Assembly (NCBI RefSeq): GCF_030816895.1
Contig: NZ_JAUSYL010000001.1
Location: 2,914,001-2,978,000, forward strand
Length of the DNA stretch: 64,000 nucleotides
Reading direction: 5' to 3'
DNA from: Clavibacter sp. B3I6
GTDB lineage: Bacteria; Actinomycetota; Actinomycetes; Actinomycetales; Microbacteriaceae
In this document: piece after piece, positions 1-8,637 of the stretch
How the letters are laid out: every line of letters starts with the position of its first letter
Numbering within the stretch: the stretch's first letter is position 1
The notes under the pieces: generated by a model
Database searches by the model: none
Told to the model about the DNA's origin: nothing
Seen by the model: only the letters and a program-made list of their open reading frames with translations
Translations under genes and position numbers: made by a program

Positions 1-708
1 GCGGAGCTGGCGGCGTCGATGGGCGTCCTCCGCGCCCCCGACGGCTGCGTCTGGAACCGGGGCATGACGCACCGCTCGCTCGTCCCGTACCTCCTCGAGG
101 AGAGCCACGAGCTCGTCGAGGCCATCGAGACGGACGACGTGCCGGGCATGCGCGAGGAGCTCGCGGACGTGCTCCTGCAGGTCGTCTTCCACGCCGACAT
201 CGCGCGCACGGAGGGCGAGGGCTTCGGCCTCGCCGACGTCGCGCGCACCGCGACGGAGAAGATGGTGCGCCGCCACCCGCACGTGTTCGGCGACGAGCGC
301 GCGGACACCGTCGAGGACGTGCTGCGCGTCTGGGGCGCGGCGAAGGACCGCGAGAAGGCCGCGCGCACGAGCGTCCTCGACGGGATCCCGACGGGCCTGC
401 CGTCGCTCGCCCTCGCCGACAAGCTGCTGGGGCGGGCCGAGCGCATCGGCCTGCTCGACGGCGACGCCCCGCCCGCGATCCCGGTGGAGGACGAGGACGA
501 CCTCGGCCGCCTGCTGCTCGCGGTCGTCGTCTCCGCGCGATCCCGGGGCCTCGACGCCGAGCGCGCGCTGCGCACGACGCTCCGGTCGCTGTCGGAGGAG
601 ATCCGCGCGTCGGAGCCCGTGCGCGACGGGGCGGGCGGCGCGGTGGAGCCCGCGGCGGACGACGCCGGAGCGGCCGGCGGATCGCCCAGCGCGGGCCGGA
701 GCGCCTGA
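1..708 (+). CDS. mazG: MazG family nucleoside triphosphate pyrophosphohydrolase (5' end outside window)
   Basis: The open frame continues to the first base of the window, so the true start lies upstream; about 235 codons are visible. MazG hydrolyses (d)NTPs to the monophosphate and pyrophosphate, cleaning the nucleotide pool. Seen: the PDGCVWNRG and THRSLVPYLLEESHELVEAI region typical of the MazG N-terminal helix, with the EExxE metal-binding glutamates, followed by the second metal motif REELADVLLQ. A weaker second MazG-like half appears near the C-terminus (DDLGRLLLAVV). The tail is Ala/Gly-rich. A mazG gene close to eno is the usual actinobacterial arrangement, which supports the call. Confidence 0.93.
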   Translation, partial: AELAASMGVLRAPDGCVWNRGMTHRSLVPYLLEESHELVEAIETDDVPGMREELADVLLQVVFHADIARTEGEGFGLADVARTATEKMVRRHPHVFGDERADTVEDVLRVWGAAKDREKAARTSVLDGIPTGLPSLALADKLLGRAERIGLLDGDAPPAIPVEDEDDLGRLLLAVVVSARSRGLDAERALRTTLRSLSEEIRASEPVRDGAGGAVEPAADDAGAAGGSPSAGRSA

Positions 709-735
709 GGCGTCGTCCGGCCCGCGGGGGCGTCA

Positions 736-758
736 CCCGGGATTTACCCGATCCCGGG
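736..758 (+). terminator. Hairpin downstream of mazG
   Basis: Perfect 8-bp stem CCCGGGAT / ATCCCGGG with a 7-base loop, 28 bases after the mazG stop. There is no T-run, so it is a candidate terminator or mRNA 3' stabiliser only. Confidence 0.45.
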
Positions 759-851
759 CCGCCTCGTCCGACGCCTCCACCCGAAGGAGACGGCGGACAG
801 ACTCGGGCACCCACACCGTACGGGGCTTCGCCCCCTGTCCATCACGCTTGT

Positions 852-863
852 TATGGTGAGGCC
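852..863 (+). promoter_or_regulatory. Leaderless promoter for the TetR-family gene
   Basis: TATGGT at 852-857 and exactly six bases before the GTG at 864. No Shine-Dalgarno is present, so transcription would begin on the start codon itself. Confidence 0.55.
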
Positions 864-1520
864 GTGGCAGCTCCCGATCCGCACCGTCGCGACGATCTGC
901 TGGCCCACATCCTCGACCACCTCCGCACGCACCCGCTCCAGTCGGTGACCTTCCGCGGCCTCGCCGACGCGCTGGGGGAGAGCACCTTCGTGCTCGTTTA
1001 CCACTTCGGGTCCAAGGAGAGGCTGCTCGAGGCCGCCATGGACGCCATCGACCAGCGCCAGGCGGAGATGGTCGAGGGCGACCCCCGCGCGATCCGGTCC
1101 GACCAGCTGCGCGAGTGGGCGACCCGGGCCTGGAGCTGGCGCCTCACCGACGTGAACCGCGACTTCCAGCGCCTCGAGTTCGAGGCCGCGCTCCTCCGCA
1201 GCCGCGACGGCGTCGTGCGTCCGCACGCCATCGCGAGCGTCACCGCGTGGCGGCGCTTCGGGCTCGAGTGGATGCTCGCGCACGGCGTGCCCGAGGACGT
1301 CGCGGTCGACACGGCCGACCTCCTCCAGGCCGGGTCCTACGGCCTCCAGTTCGACTTCGTGATCTCGGGCGACCGCGACCGGGCGATGCGCGGCTTCGAG
1401 GCGCTCATCGACGCCTTCACTCCGCGCATCGAGCCGTGGCTCGACCTCGCGGCGGCGGAGGCGGCGGCCGCGGCGGCCGCTGCGGCCTCCGGGGCGCCCG
1501 AGGGGCCGCCCGCCGCCTGA
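864..1520 (+). CDS. TetR/AcrR family transcriptional regulator
   Basis: A 218-residue one-component repressor. The N-terminal 60 residues form the TetR helix-turn-helix: DDLLAHILDHLR, then TFRGLADALG, then the recognition segment STFVLVYHFGSKERLLEAAM, which is the diagnostic YxHFxSKExLL pattern. The remaining helical part would be the ligand-binding and dimerisation domain. The C-terminus ends in an alanine run of low complexity. The GTG at 864 was chosen because it begins just before the HTH and has a leaderless promoter. It lies 12 bases upstream of hisS in the same direction, but hisS has its own hexamer. Ligand and targets are unknown; a self-operator is possible in the 709-863 gap. Confidence 0.85.
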   Translation: MAAPDPHRRDDLLAHILDHLRTHPLQSVTFRGLADALGESTFVLVYHFGSKERLLEAAMDAIDQRQAEMVEGDPRAIRSDQLREWATRAWSWRLTDVNRDFQRLEFEAALLRSRDGVVRPHAIASVTAWRRFGLEWMLAHGVPEDVAVDTADLLQAGSYGLQFDFVISGDRDRAMRGFEALIDAFTPRIEPWLDLAAAEAAAAAAAAASGAPEGPPAA

Positions 1521-1532
1521 CAGAATCGGGGG
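1521..1532 (+). promoter_or_regulatory. Possible leaderless promoter for hisS
   Basis: CAGAAT at 1521-1526 and six bases before the ATG at 1533; the hexamer starts directly after the TetR gene's stop codon. Confidence 0.4.
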
Positions 1533-2840
1533 ATGCCCCAGCAGATCACGCCGCCCCGCGGCATGCGCGACTTCCTGCCCGCCGAGAAGGCCCGCCGCGA
1601 GCAGGCGCTCGCGATCATCCGCCGCACCTACCGCGCGCACGGCTTCGACGAGATCGAGACGCCCGTGGTCGAGGAGTCCGGCAGGCTGCACGCGGGCCTC
1701 GGCGGCGACAACGAGAAGCTCGGCTACTCCGTGCTGAAGCGCGGCCTGTCGGGCGACGACCTGCACGCGGCCGCCGACTCCGGGGACGTCCTCGCGCTCT
1801 CCGACCTCGGCCTCCGCTTCGACCTCACGGTGCCGCTAGCGCGCTTCTACGCCTCGCACCGCGCCGAGCTGCCGGGCGTCTTCCGCTCCATCCAGGCCGC
1901 CCCGGTCTGGCGTGCCGAGCGCCCGCAGAAGGGCCGGTACCGCCAGTTCATGCAGTGCGACATCGACGTCATCGGCGAGGCCGGCCAGCTGGCCGAGGTC
2001 GAGCTGATCTCCGCCACGGCCGCCACGCTCGCGGCCCTTGGCCTCACGGGCTGCACGATCCGCGTCAACGACCGCCGCCTCCTCGCCGGGATCCTCGACT
2101 TCTGCGGCTTCGCGCCCGACCGGCAGGCGCAGGCGCTCATCAGCATCGACAAGCTCGACAAGATCGGCGCCGCGGGCGTCGTGGCCGAGCTCGCGGAGGA
2201 CGGGGCGGACGCCGCGGCGGTGCTCGGCGGGATCCTCGAGCGCATCGAGCCGGCGCTCGCCGACGGCGGCGTGCCGATGAACATCGAGGCGATCACCGGC
2301 ATCCTCCCCGCGGGCGTCGACCCCGACGCGGTCGCCGACCTCGAGACCCTGGCTGGCGCCCTCGTCGGCCTGCCCGACGGCGTCACGCTGCGCTTCGACC
2401 CGACCCTCGTCCGCGGCATGGGCTACTACACCGGCACGATCTTCGAGATCGCGCACCCCGCGTCCGGCAGCTCGGTGGGCGGCGGCGGCCGCTACGACGG
2501 CATGATCGGCCGCTTCCTCGGCCAGGACGTGCCGGCCGCCGGCTTCTCCATCGGCTTCGAGCGGATCGTCGACCTGGCCGTCCTCCCGGCCGCGGAGGAC
2601 GCCGACGCGATCGCGCTCGTGCACGACCGGCGCACCCCGGTCGCCGTGCTCGCGCGCCTCAAGGCCGAGCTCGTCGCGTCCGGTCGCCGGGTGCGGCTGG
2701 AGCCGCGCCCCAAGAACGTCGCGCCGCTGCTCGAGTCGCTCAAGCAGCAGGGCTTCCGCACGTTCGCGGCGGTCGACGCCGACACGGCCGACGCCGCGTC
2801 GCTGCAGGAGCGCCCGCTCGACGGCGGCCCGCGCGGCTGA
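1533..2840 (+). CDS. hisS: Histidyl-tRNA synthetase
   Basis: Class II aminoacyl-tRNA synthetase that charges tRNA-His with histidine using ATP. It is 435 residues long, normal for the family. Seen in order: motif 1 region near GFDEIETPVVEESG; the histidine-binding FDLTVPLARF; motif 2 VWRAERPQKGRYRQFMQCD; the HisA signature LVRGMGYYTGTIFE; motif 3 SSVGGGGRYDGMIG followed by GFSIGFERI; and a C-terminal anticodon-binding domain from about residue 345. The start MPQQITPPRGMRDFLP matches the usual N-terminus. Its position between mazG and eno differs from the order remembered for mycobacteria. It could be the only hisS of the organism, which cannot be told from this window. Confidence 0.95.
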   Translation: MPQQITPPRGMRDFLPAEKARREQALAIIRRTYRAHGFDEIETPVVEESGRLHAGLGGDNEKLGYSVLKRGLSGDDLHAAADSGDVLALSDLGLRFDLTVPLARFYASHRAELPGVFRSIQAAPVWRAERPQKGRYRQFMQCDIDVIGEAGQLAEVELISATAATLAALGLTGCTIRVNDRRLLAGILDFCGFAPDRQAQALISIDKLDKIGAAGVVAELAEDGADAAAVLGGILERIEPALADGGVPMNIEAITGILPAGVDPDAVADLETLAGALVGLPDGVTLRFDPTLVRGMGYYTGTIFEIAHPASGSSVGGGGRYDGMIGRFLGQDVPAAGFSIGFERIVDLAVLPAAEDADAIALVHDRRTPVAVLARLKAELVASGRRVRLEPRPKNVAPLLESLKQQGFRTFAAVDADTADAASLQERPLDGGPRG

Positions 2841-2904
2841 TCCGTCACCTGCGCGACACCTGCGCGGGCAGATCGCCGCCCGCGGCCCGGAAGGGGCCCG
2901 CGGC

Positions 2905-4236
<1,332 letters not shown>

Positions 4237-4242
4237 TCCGGC

Positions 4243-4275
4243 CGGCCCGCCCCGCCCACCGGCGCGGGCGGGCCG
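4243..4275 (+). terminator. GC-rich hairpin after eno
   Basis: Stem CGGCCCGCCC (4243-4252) pairs with GGGCGGGCCG (4266-4275) around a 13-base loop. No T-tract, so efficiency is uncertain. Confidence 0.4.
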
Positions 4276-4396
4276 CCGGCGCAACCGGATCGCACGGCGG
4301 GGCGACGGGCCACGGGGCCCGGCGTCCCGCCGCCTCCGTCCGGGACCACCGCACGACCGCACGGCACGACTCGAATCGAATCACGAAGGAGGACCG

Positions 4397-4951
4397 ATGG
4401 CCCGCTTCCCCGGCCTCGACACCCTCCGCGCCCGCCGCGCGTCGCGTCCGCGCACCGAGCGCGTCCCCGTGGCGCTGCCCGAGGACGCCCCCGCCGGCAA
4501 CTGGCTCCGCAGCATGCGGTTCTCCGGCTTCTCCGCGATGGTCCTCGTGCTCCTCGTCCTCACGGTCGTGGTGCTCGCGCCGGGCCTCCGCATCTACCTC
4601 GAGCAGCGGCAGCAGCTGAGCAGCCTGCAGAGCGCGGTGGACGCCCAGAAGGGCACCATCGCCGAGCTCCAGGATCAGCGCGCCCGCTACGACGACCCCG
4701 CGTTCCTCAAGGCGCAGGTGCGCGACCGCCTCTTCTACGTCATGCCCGGCGAGACGAGCTACCTCGTCCGCGGGCTGCCGGCCGCGTCCGGCGACGCCGC
4801 GACCACGGCCGACGGCGCGCCCATCAGCGACGACCTGCAGGAGACGCGGAAGGACTGGGTCCAGGCCCTCCTCGGCTCCGCGCTCACCAGCGCCCTCAGC
4901 GACACCCCGCCCGACCAGCTCCAGGGATCCGTCCAGGGAGGCGACCAGTGA
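4397..4951 (+). CDS. ftsB: FtsB/DivIC family septum formation initiator
   Basis: A bitopic cell-division protein of 184 residues that would scaffold FtsL and FtsQ at the septum. Seen: a cytosolic N-terminus of about 45 residues, one membrane span (MVLVLLVLTVVVLAPGLRIY), then an extracytoplasmic coiled coil (YLEQRQQLSSLQSAVDAQK), the family motif with RARYDDPAFLKAQVRDRLFY and the MPGETSYLV segment typical of DivIC. The ATG at 4397 is favoured because AAGGAGGA lies at 4386-4393. The stop overlaps the DUF501 gene by four bases, indicating translational coupling. It belongs to the conserved eno-ftsB-DUF501 block. The tail is Gln/Ser-rich. Confidence 0.85.
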   Translation: MARFPGLDTLRARRASRPRTERVPVALPEDAPAGNWLRSMRFSGFSAMVLVLLVLTVVVLAPGLRIYLEQRQQLSSLQSAVDAQKGTIAELQDQRARYDDPAFLKAQVRDRLFYVMPGETSYLVRGLPAASGDAATTADGAPISDDLQETRKDWVQALLGSALTSALSDTPPDQLQGSVQGGDQ

Positions 4952-5463
4952 CCCGACCCCCCTTCGACCCGCCCTCCGAGCGTGACGTGCGCATCGTGTC
5001 CGAGCAGCTCGGCCGCCCCGCGCGCGACGTGGTCGGCATCGCCGCCCGCTGCGTCTGCGGCAACCCCACTGTTGTCAGCACGGCCCCGCGCCTCAGCGAC
5101 GGCACGCCGTTCCCCACGCTCTACTACCTGTGCCACCCCGCGGCCACGGCCGCCATCTCGCACCTCGAGGCCGAGCACGTCATGGCCGAGCTGCAGGACG
5201 GCCTCGCCGAGGACGAGGAGCTGCGCGACGCGTACGCCGCGGCCCACGCGTCGTACCTCGCCGACCGCGAGTCGATCCTCGTGGTGCCGGAGCTCGCGGG
5301 CGTCTCCGCGGGCGGCATGCCCGTGCGCGTGAAGTGCCTGCACGCGCTGGCGGGCCACGCGCTCGCGGCCGGCCCCGGGGTCAACCCGATCGGCGACATC
5401 GCGCTCGCCCGGGCGTCCTGGTCGCCCGACGTGTGCGAGTGCGCCGAACCCGCCGCGGCATGA
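4948..5463 (+). CDS. DUF501 family protein
   Basis: A 171-residue protein of unknown biochemical role that almost always follows the ftsB-like gene in actinobacteria. Seen: the cysteine/histidine pattern CVCGNP, YYLCHP and, near the end, CLHALAGHALA with GVNPIGD, followed by VCEC at the C-terminus; these could bind a metal. The conserved core begins at RDVVGIAARCVCG and closes at GVNPIGDIAL. The GTG start overlaps the previous stop by four bases, and its own stop overlaps the next ATG, so three genes are chained. Function cannot be assigned beyond the family. Confidence 0.85.
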   Translation: MTRPPFDPPSERDVRIVSEQLGRPARDVVGIAARCVCGNPTVVSTAPRLSDGTPFPTLYYLCHPAATAAISHLEAEHVMAELQDGLAEDEELRDAYAAAHASYLADRESILVVPELAGVSAGGMPVRVKCLHALAGHALAAGPGVNPIGDIALARASWSPDVCECAEPAAA

Positions 5464-6734
5464 CCCGCGGGCGCCCCGTCGACGCGACCGCCCCGCGCCA
5501 CCGGATCGCGCGCGCGGCCGTGGTCGGGATCCTCGCGCTCGCCGTCGTGCTGCCCGCCGCGGCGCCCGCGCACGCGGATCCCGTGCGCGAGCGCCAGTAC
5601 TGGCTCGCCGACTACGGCGTCGAGCAGGCATGGCAGACCACGCGCGGCGAGGGCGTGAAGGTCGCGGTGATCGACACGGGCGTCGACGCCTCCGTGGCCG
5701 ACCTCCGCGGCGCCGTCGTGGGCGGCACGGACGTCTCGGGCATCGGATCCGCGGACGGCACCCGCCCCGTCGGCGCGTCCAGCGAGCACGGCACCATGGT
5801 CGCGTCGCTCCTCGCCGGTCGCGGCACGGGCACCGGATCCGGCGTCGTCGGCGTCGCACCCGGCGCGAGCCTGCTCGCGGTGTCCGTCGCGCTCGGCGGC
5901 CCGACCCCGGGCGCGCGCGACGAGGACGCGCAGATCGCCGACGCCGTGCGCTGGGCCGTCGACAACGGCGCCAGCGTCATCAACATGTCGCTCACCCGCA
6001 ACTCGCTCGACTGGCCGGAGAGCTGGGACCGGGCGTTCCTCTACGCCTACGAGCACGACGTCGTGGTCGTCGCGGCCGCGGGCAACCGGGGGAGCGGCAC
6101 GACCGAGGTGGGCGCGCCCGCCACGATCCCCGGCGTGCTCGCGGTCGCGGGCGTCGACCGCTCCGGCGCTGCGAGCTTCGACGCGTCGTCGCAGGGCATC
6201 ACGATCGCGGTGGCCGCGCCCAGCGAGCAGCTCGTGGGCGTCGAGCCCGGCGGCGGGTACGTGCAGTGGAGCGGCACGAGCGGCGCCGCGCCCCTCGTCT
6301 CCGGCGTGGTCGCGCTCGTGCGCGCCGCGCATCCGGAGCTCTCAGCCGACGACGTCGTCGAGCGCGTCCTCGCCACCGCCCGCCAGAAGGGCCAGCCGGA
6401 GATCTACGGCCGCGGGCTCGTCGACGCGGCCGCCGCCGTGTCCGCGACGGTCGCGCCCGCGAGCGGCAAGCCCCTCGGCGACCTGGCGGAGTGGGTGCGC
6501 CTCTACCGCCGCGCGCCCGTCGTGACGCCGACGCCGACCGCGACCGCCACCCCGGACGCCAGCCCCGCGGTCCCCGCCGACGCCCCCACCGCCGACCCCG
6601 CGACCGACGCGCTGCCGACCGCGGGGACGCTCCGCCAGGTCGGGATCCCGGCCCTCGTGCTCTCCGTCTTCGCGGCGCTCGCCGCCGCCATGGGCGTCGT
6701 CGCGTTCCGGCATTTCAGACGGCTGCTCCGTTAG
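5460..6734 (+). CDS. Membrane-anchored subtilisin-like serine protease (mycosin-like)
   Basis: Exported S8 peptidase of 424 residues. A signal peptide (about residues 1-39, ending APAHA) is followed by the catalytic domain with Asp72 in VAVIDTGVD, His110 in EHGTMVASLLAG and Ser274 in WSGTSGAAPLVSG, plus the oxyanion segment AAAGNRGSGTTEVGAPA. After a Pro/Thr-rich linker (TPTPTATATPDASPAVP) a single C-terminal span (ALVLSVFAALAAAMGVVAF) and a short basic tail anchor it with the protease outside, the mycosin layout. No ESX/type VII genes are visible nearby, so the type VII assignment is only structural analogy. Start ATG 5460 overlaps the DUF501 stop. Confidence 0.88.
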   Translation: MTRGRPVDATAPRHRIARAAVVGILALAVVLPAAAPAHADPVRERQYWLADYGVEQAWQTTRGEGVKVAVIDTGVDASVADLRGAVVGGTDVSGIGSADGTRPVGASSEHGTMVASLLAGRGTGTGSGVVGVAPGASLLAVSVALGGPTPGARDEDAQIADAVRWAVDNGASVINMSLTRNSLDWPESWDRAFLYAYEHDVVVVAAAGNRGSGTTEVGAPATIPGVLAVAGVDRSGAASFDASSQGITIAVAAPSEQLVGVEPGGGYVQWSGTSGAAPLVSGVVALVRAAHPELSADDVVERVLATARQKGQPEIYGRGLVDAAAAVSATVAPASGKPLGDLAEWVRLYRRAPVVTPTPTATATPDASPAVPADAPTADPATDALPTAGTLRQVGIPALVLSVFAALAAAMGVVAFRHFRRLLR

Positions 6735-6737
6735 GGG

Positions 6738-6743
6738 TAGCCT
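6738..6743 (+). promoter_or_regulatory. -10 element for the NADH dehydrogenase gene
   Basis: TAGCCT directly after the protease stop. A leader of about 28 bases would contain the Shine-Dalgarno-like GGGAG upstream of GTG 6778. Confidence 0.4.
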
Positions 6744-6777
6744 GATTTCGACCACAACCTGCAGGGAGTCATCCATC

Positions 6778-8268
6778 GTGCCCAAAATCCTGATCGTCGG
6801 CGGCGGCTACGCCGGTTTCTACACGGCATGGAAGCTCGAGTCGCACCTCCGATCCGGCGAGGCCGAGGTCACCATGGTGGACCCGCTGCCGTACATGACG
6901 TACCAGCCGTTCCTGCCCGAGGTCGTCTCCGGATCCATCGAGCCGCGCCACGCGGTCGTGTCCCAGCGACGCCACCTCCGCACCACCAACGTCGTCACGG
7001 CGAAGGTCACCGGCATCGACCACGCGTCGAAGACCGCGACCATCACGCCGCCCGTGGGCGAGCCGTACGAGTTCCAGTACGACATCATCGTCGTCACCGC
7101 CGGCAGCGTCTCCCGCACGTTCCCGATCCCGGGCGTCGCGGACGAGGCCATCGGCCTGAAGACGATCGAGGAGGCCGTCGCGATCCGCGACCGCATCTTC
7201 GCGAACTTCGACCGTGCGGCCACCCTGCCGGCCGGCCCCGAGCGCGACCGCCTCCTCACCTTCGTGGTGGTCGGCGGCGGCTTCGCCGGCATCGAGGTCT
7301 TCGCCGAGATGCGCAGCATCGCGACCGACCTCGTGAAGAAGTACCCCGAGATCGACTTCGAGGACACGCACTTCCACCTCATCGAGGCGATGGGCCGCAT
7401 CATGCCCGAGGTGTCGCTCGAGACCAGCCACTGGGTGCTCAAGAACCTCGCCGAGCGCGGCGCGCTCGTGCACCTCGACACGCAGCTCAAGTCCGCCGTC
7501 GGCGGCGTCGTCGAGCTGTCGACCGGCGAGTCCTTCGAGTCCGACGTCATCGTCTGGACCGCGGGCGTCATGGCGAGCCCGATGCTGAAGAACACCGACC
7601 TCCCGATCGAGGAGCGCGGGCGCCTGCGCGTGCGCGCCGACGGTCGCGTCGAGGGTGACGACGGCATCGTCGCGGACGCCTGGGGCGCCGGCGACGTAGC
7701 GGCCACGCCCGACCTCACCGGCGGCGGCGTCGGCGGCTTCTGCGTGCCCAACGCCCAGCACGCCGTCCGCCAGGGCAAGCTCATGGCGAAGAACCTCACC
7801 GCGAGCCTCCGCGGCGAGGGCATCACCGACTACTTCCACAAGAACCTCGGCGCCGTCGCGGGGCTCGGCCTGTACCAGGGCGCGTTCCAGTCCGGCAAGA
7901 TCGGCATCACCGGCTTCCCGGCCTGGGTCATGCACCGCGGCTACCACGGCCTCGCGATCCCGAGCTTCGAGCGCAAGGCGCGCGTCGTCACGGGCTGGCT
8001 GAACAACCTGGTCTGGGGCCGCGACATCGTCTCCCTCGAGGCGCGCGAGACCCCGCGCGTCGCGTTCGAGACGTTCGCGTCGCGTCCGCGCCCCGCCGCG
8101 GACGCCGCCCCGGCCGCGCCTGCCGAGAAGAAGGACGCCCCCTCGAAGAAGGCGGCCGACGAGGCCAAGGCCGACGCCCCCACCGAGGGCGAGAAGTCCC
8201 CGGCCCTCGCCGGCAGCTACAGCACGTCGCCCACCGCGGAGACGAAGGGCGAGGAGCGCACCTCCTGA
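6778..8268 (+). CDS. ndh: Type II NADH dehydrogenase (FAD-dependent oxidoreductase)
   Basis: A 496-residue flavoprotein that would pass electrons from NADH to menaquinone without pumping protons, at the inner face of the membrane. Seen: the FAD-binding Rossmann motif ILIVGGGYAGFYTAWKLE at the N-terminus, the ATP/NADH-binding GGGFAGIEVFAEM at about residue 165, the second flavin motif with WGAGDVAATPD, and the C-terminal amphipathic segment expected to bind the membrane. The last 60 residues are Ala/Lys/Glu-rich (EKKDAPSKKAADEAKAD) and look disordered, longer than most relatives. It is separated from the protease gene and ends before a strong terminator, so it is probably transcribed alone. 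Confidence 0.92.
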   Translation: MPKILIVGGGYAGFYTAWKLESHLRSGEAEVTMVDPLPYMTYQPFLPEVVSGSIEPRHAVVSQRRHLRTTNVVTAKVTGIDHASKTATITPPVGEPYEFQYDIIVVTAGSVSRTFPIPGVADEAIGLKTIEEAVAIRDRIFANFDRAATLPAGPERDRLLTFVVVGGGFAGIEVFAEMRSIATDLVKKYPEIDFEDTHFHLIEAMGRIMPEVSLETSHWVLKNLAERGALVHLDTQLKSAVGGVVELSTGESFESDVIVWTAGVMASPMLKNTDLPIEERGRLRVRADGRVEGDDGIVADAWGAGDVAATPDLTGGGVGGFCVPNAQHAVRQGKLMAKNLTASLRGEGITDYFHKNLGAVAGLGLYQGAFQSGKIGITGFPAWVMHRGYHGLAIPSFERKARVVTGWLNNLVWGRDIVSLEARETPRVAFETFASRPRPAADAAPAAPAEKKDAPSKKAADEAKADAPTEGEKSPALAGSYSTSPTAETKGEERTS

Positions 8269-8290
8269 TCCATCCGCTAGCACCACCCGT

Positions 8291-8324
8291 CGACGGCCCG
8301 CAGGCAGCAGCCTGCGGGCCGTCG
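8291..8324 (+). terminator. Strong hairpin terminator after ndh
   Basis: A 14-bp perfect stem CGACGGCCCGCAGG / CCTGCGGGCCGTCG around CAGCAG. The hairpin isolates ndh from the tRNA gene that follows. Confidence 0.7.
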
Positions 8325-8384
8325 TCGCGTCCGGCCGCGCGGCGCTCCGGCCGACCGTAGGCTGTCGGGAGCGCTCCGGCGCCG

Positions 8385-8462
8385 GCCCCCGTAGTCCAAT
8401 CGGCAGAGACGGGCGACTTAAAATCGCTACAGGTCAGGGTTCGAGTCCCTGCGGGGGCACCA
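8385..8462 (+). tRNA. tRNA-Leu with UAA anticodon and a short variable region
   Basis: A cloverleaf can be drawn by hand. Acceptor GCCCCCG (8385-8391) pairs with CGGGGGC (8452-8458), with discriminator A and encoded CCA to 8462. Anticodon stem is 8412-8416/8424-8428, loop CTTAAAA, anticodon TAA at 8419-8421. T-stem CAGGG/CCCTG encloses TTCGAGT. The D-arm has only about three pairs but keeps the AATCGGCAGA loop seen in leucine tRNAs. Only six bases (8429-8434) separate the anticodon and T stems, where a leucine tRNA normally has a long extra arm. It reads UUA, which should be a very rare codon in this genome. No duplicate of its 3' end was seen nearby, so there is no sign of integration at it. 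Confidence 0.8.
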
Positions 8463-8573
8463 CCACCCGACTCGAGCGCGGCCGCGCATGCCGGCGCCCC
8501 CGGCCACCACCGGTACGACCACCTAGGCAGCCACGCGTCACCACTCGGTGCGCCCGCGAAGGATCCGGGCACG

Positions 8574-8579
8574 TAAGCT
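8574..8579 (+). promoter_or_regulatory. Candidate -10 for the exopolysaccharide/partner-switching operon
   Basis: TAAGCT followed by about 58 bases before ATG 8638. The gap 8463-8637 holds no gene. No convincing -35 box was seen, so an alternative sigma factor is possible. Confidence 0.3.
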
Positions 8580-8637
8580 GAGGGGGCCCGGAGAATCGGG
8601 ACCGTGGACGGGGGTCCATGGCAGTGAGGGGGCGGGG

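Noticed and set aside
744..1766. Long minus-strand open frames opposite TetR, hisS and many other genes
   Set aside because: They are shadows of high-GC coding frames: composition is Arg/Ala/Gly-rich or His/Asp-rich, no domain motifs, and the opposite strand carries a recognisable gene.
5460..6734. Type VII (ESX) secretion locus based on the mycosin-like protease
   Set aside because: No EccB, EccC, EccD, EccE or WXG100 genes in the window; the protease alone is not enough.
8385..8462. tRNA gene as integration point for the downstream operon
   Set aside because: No repeat of the tRNA 3' end, no integrase, and the operon has host-like composition.
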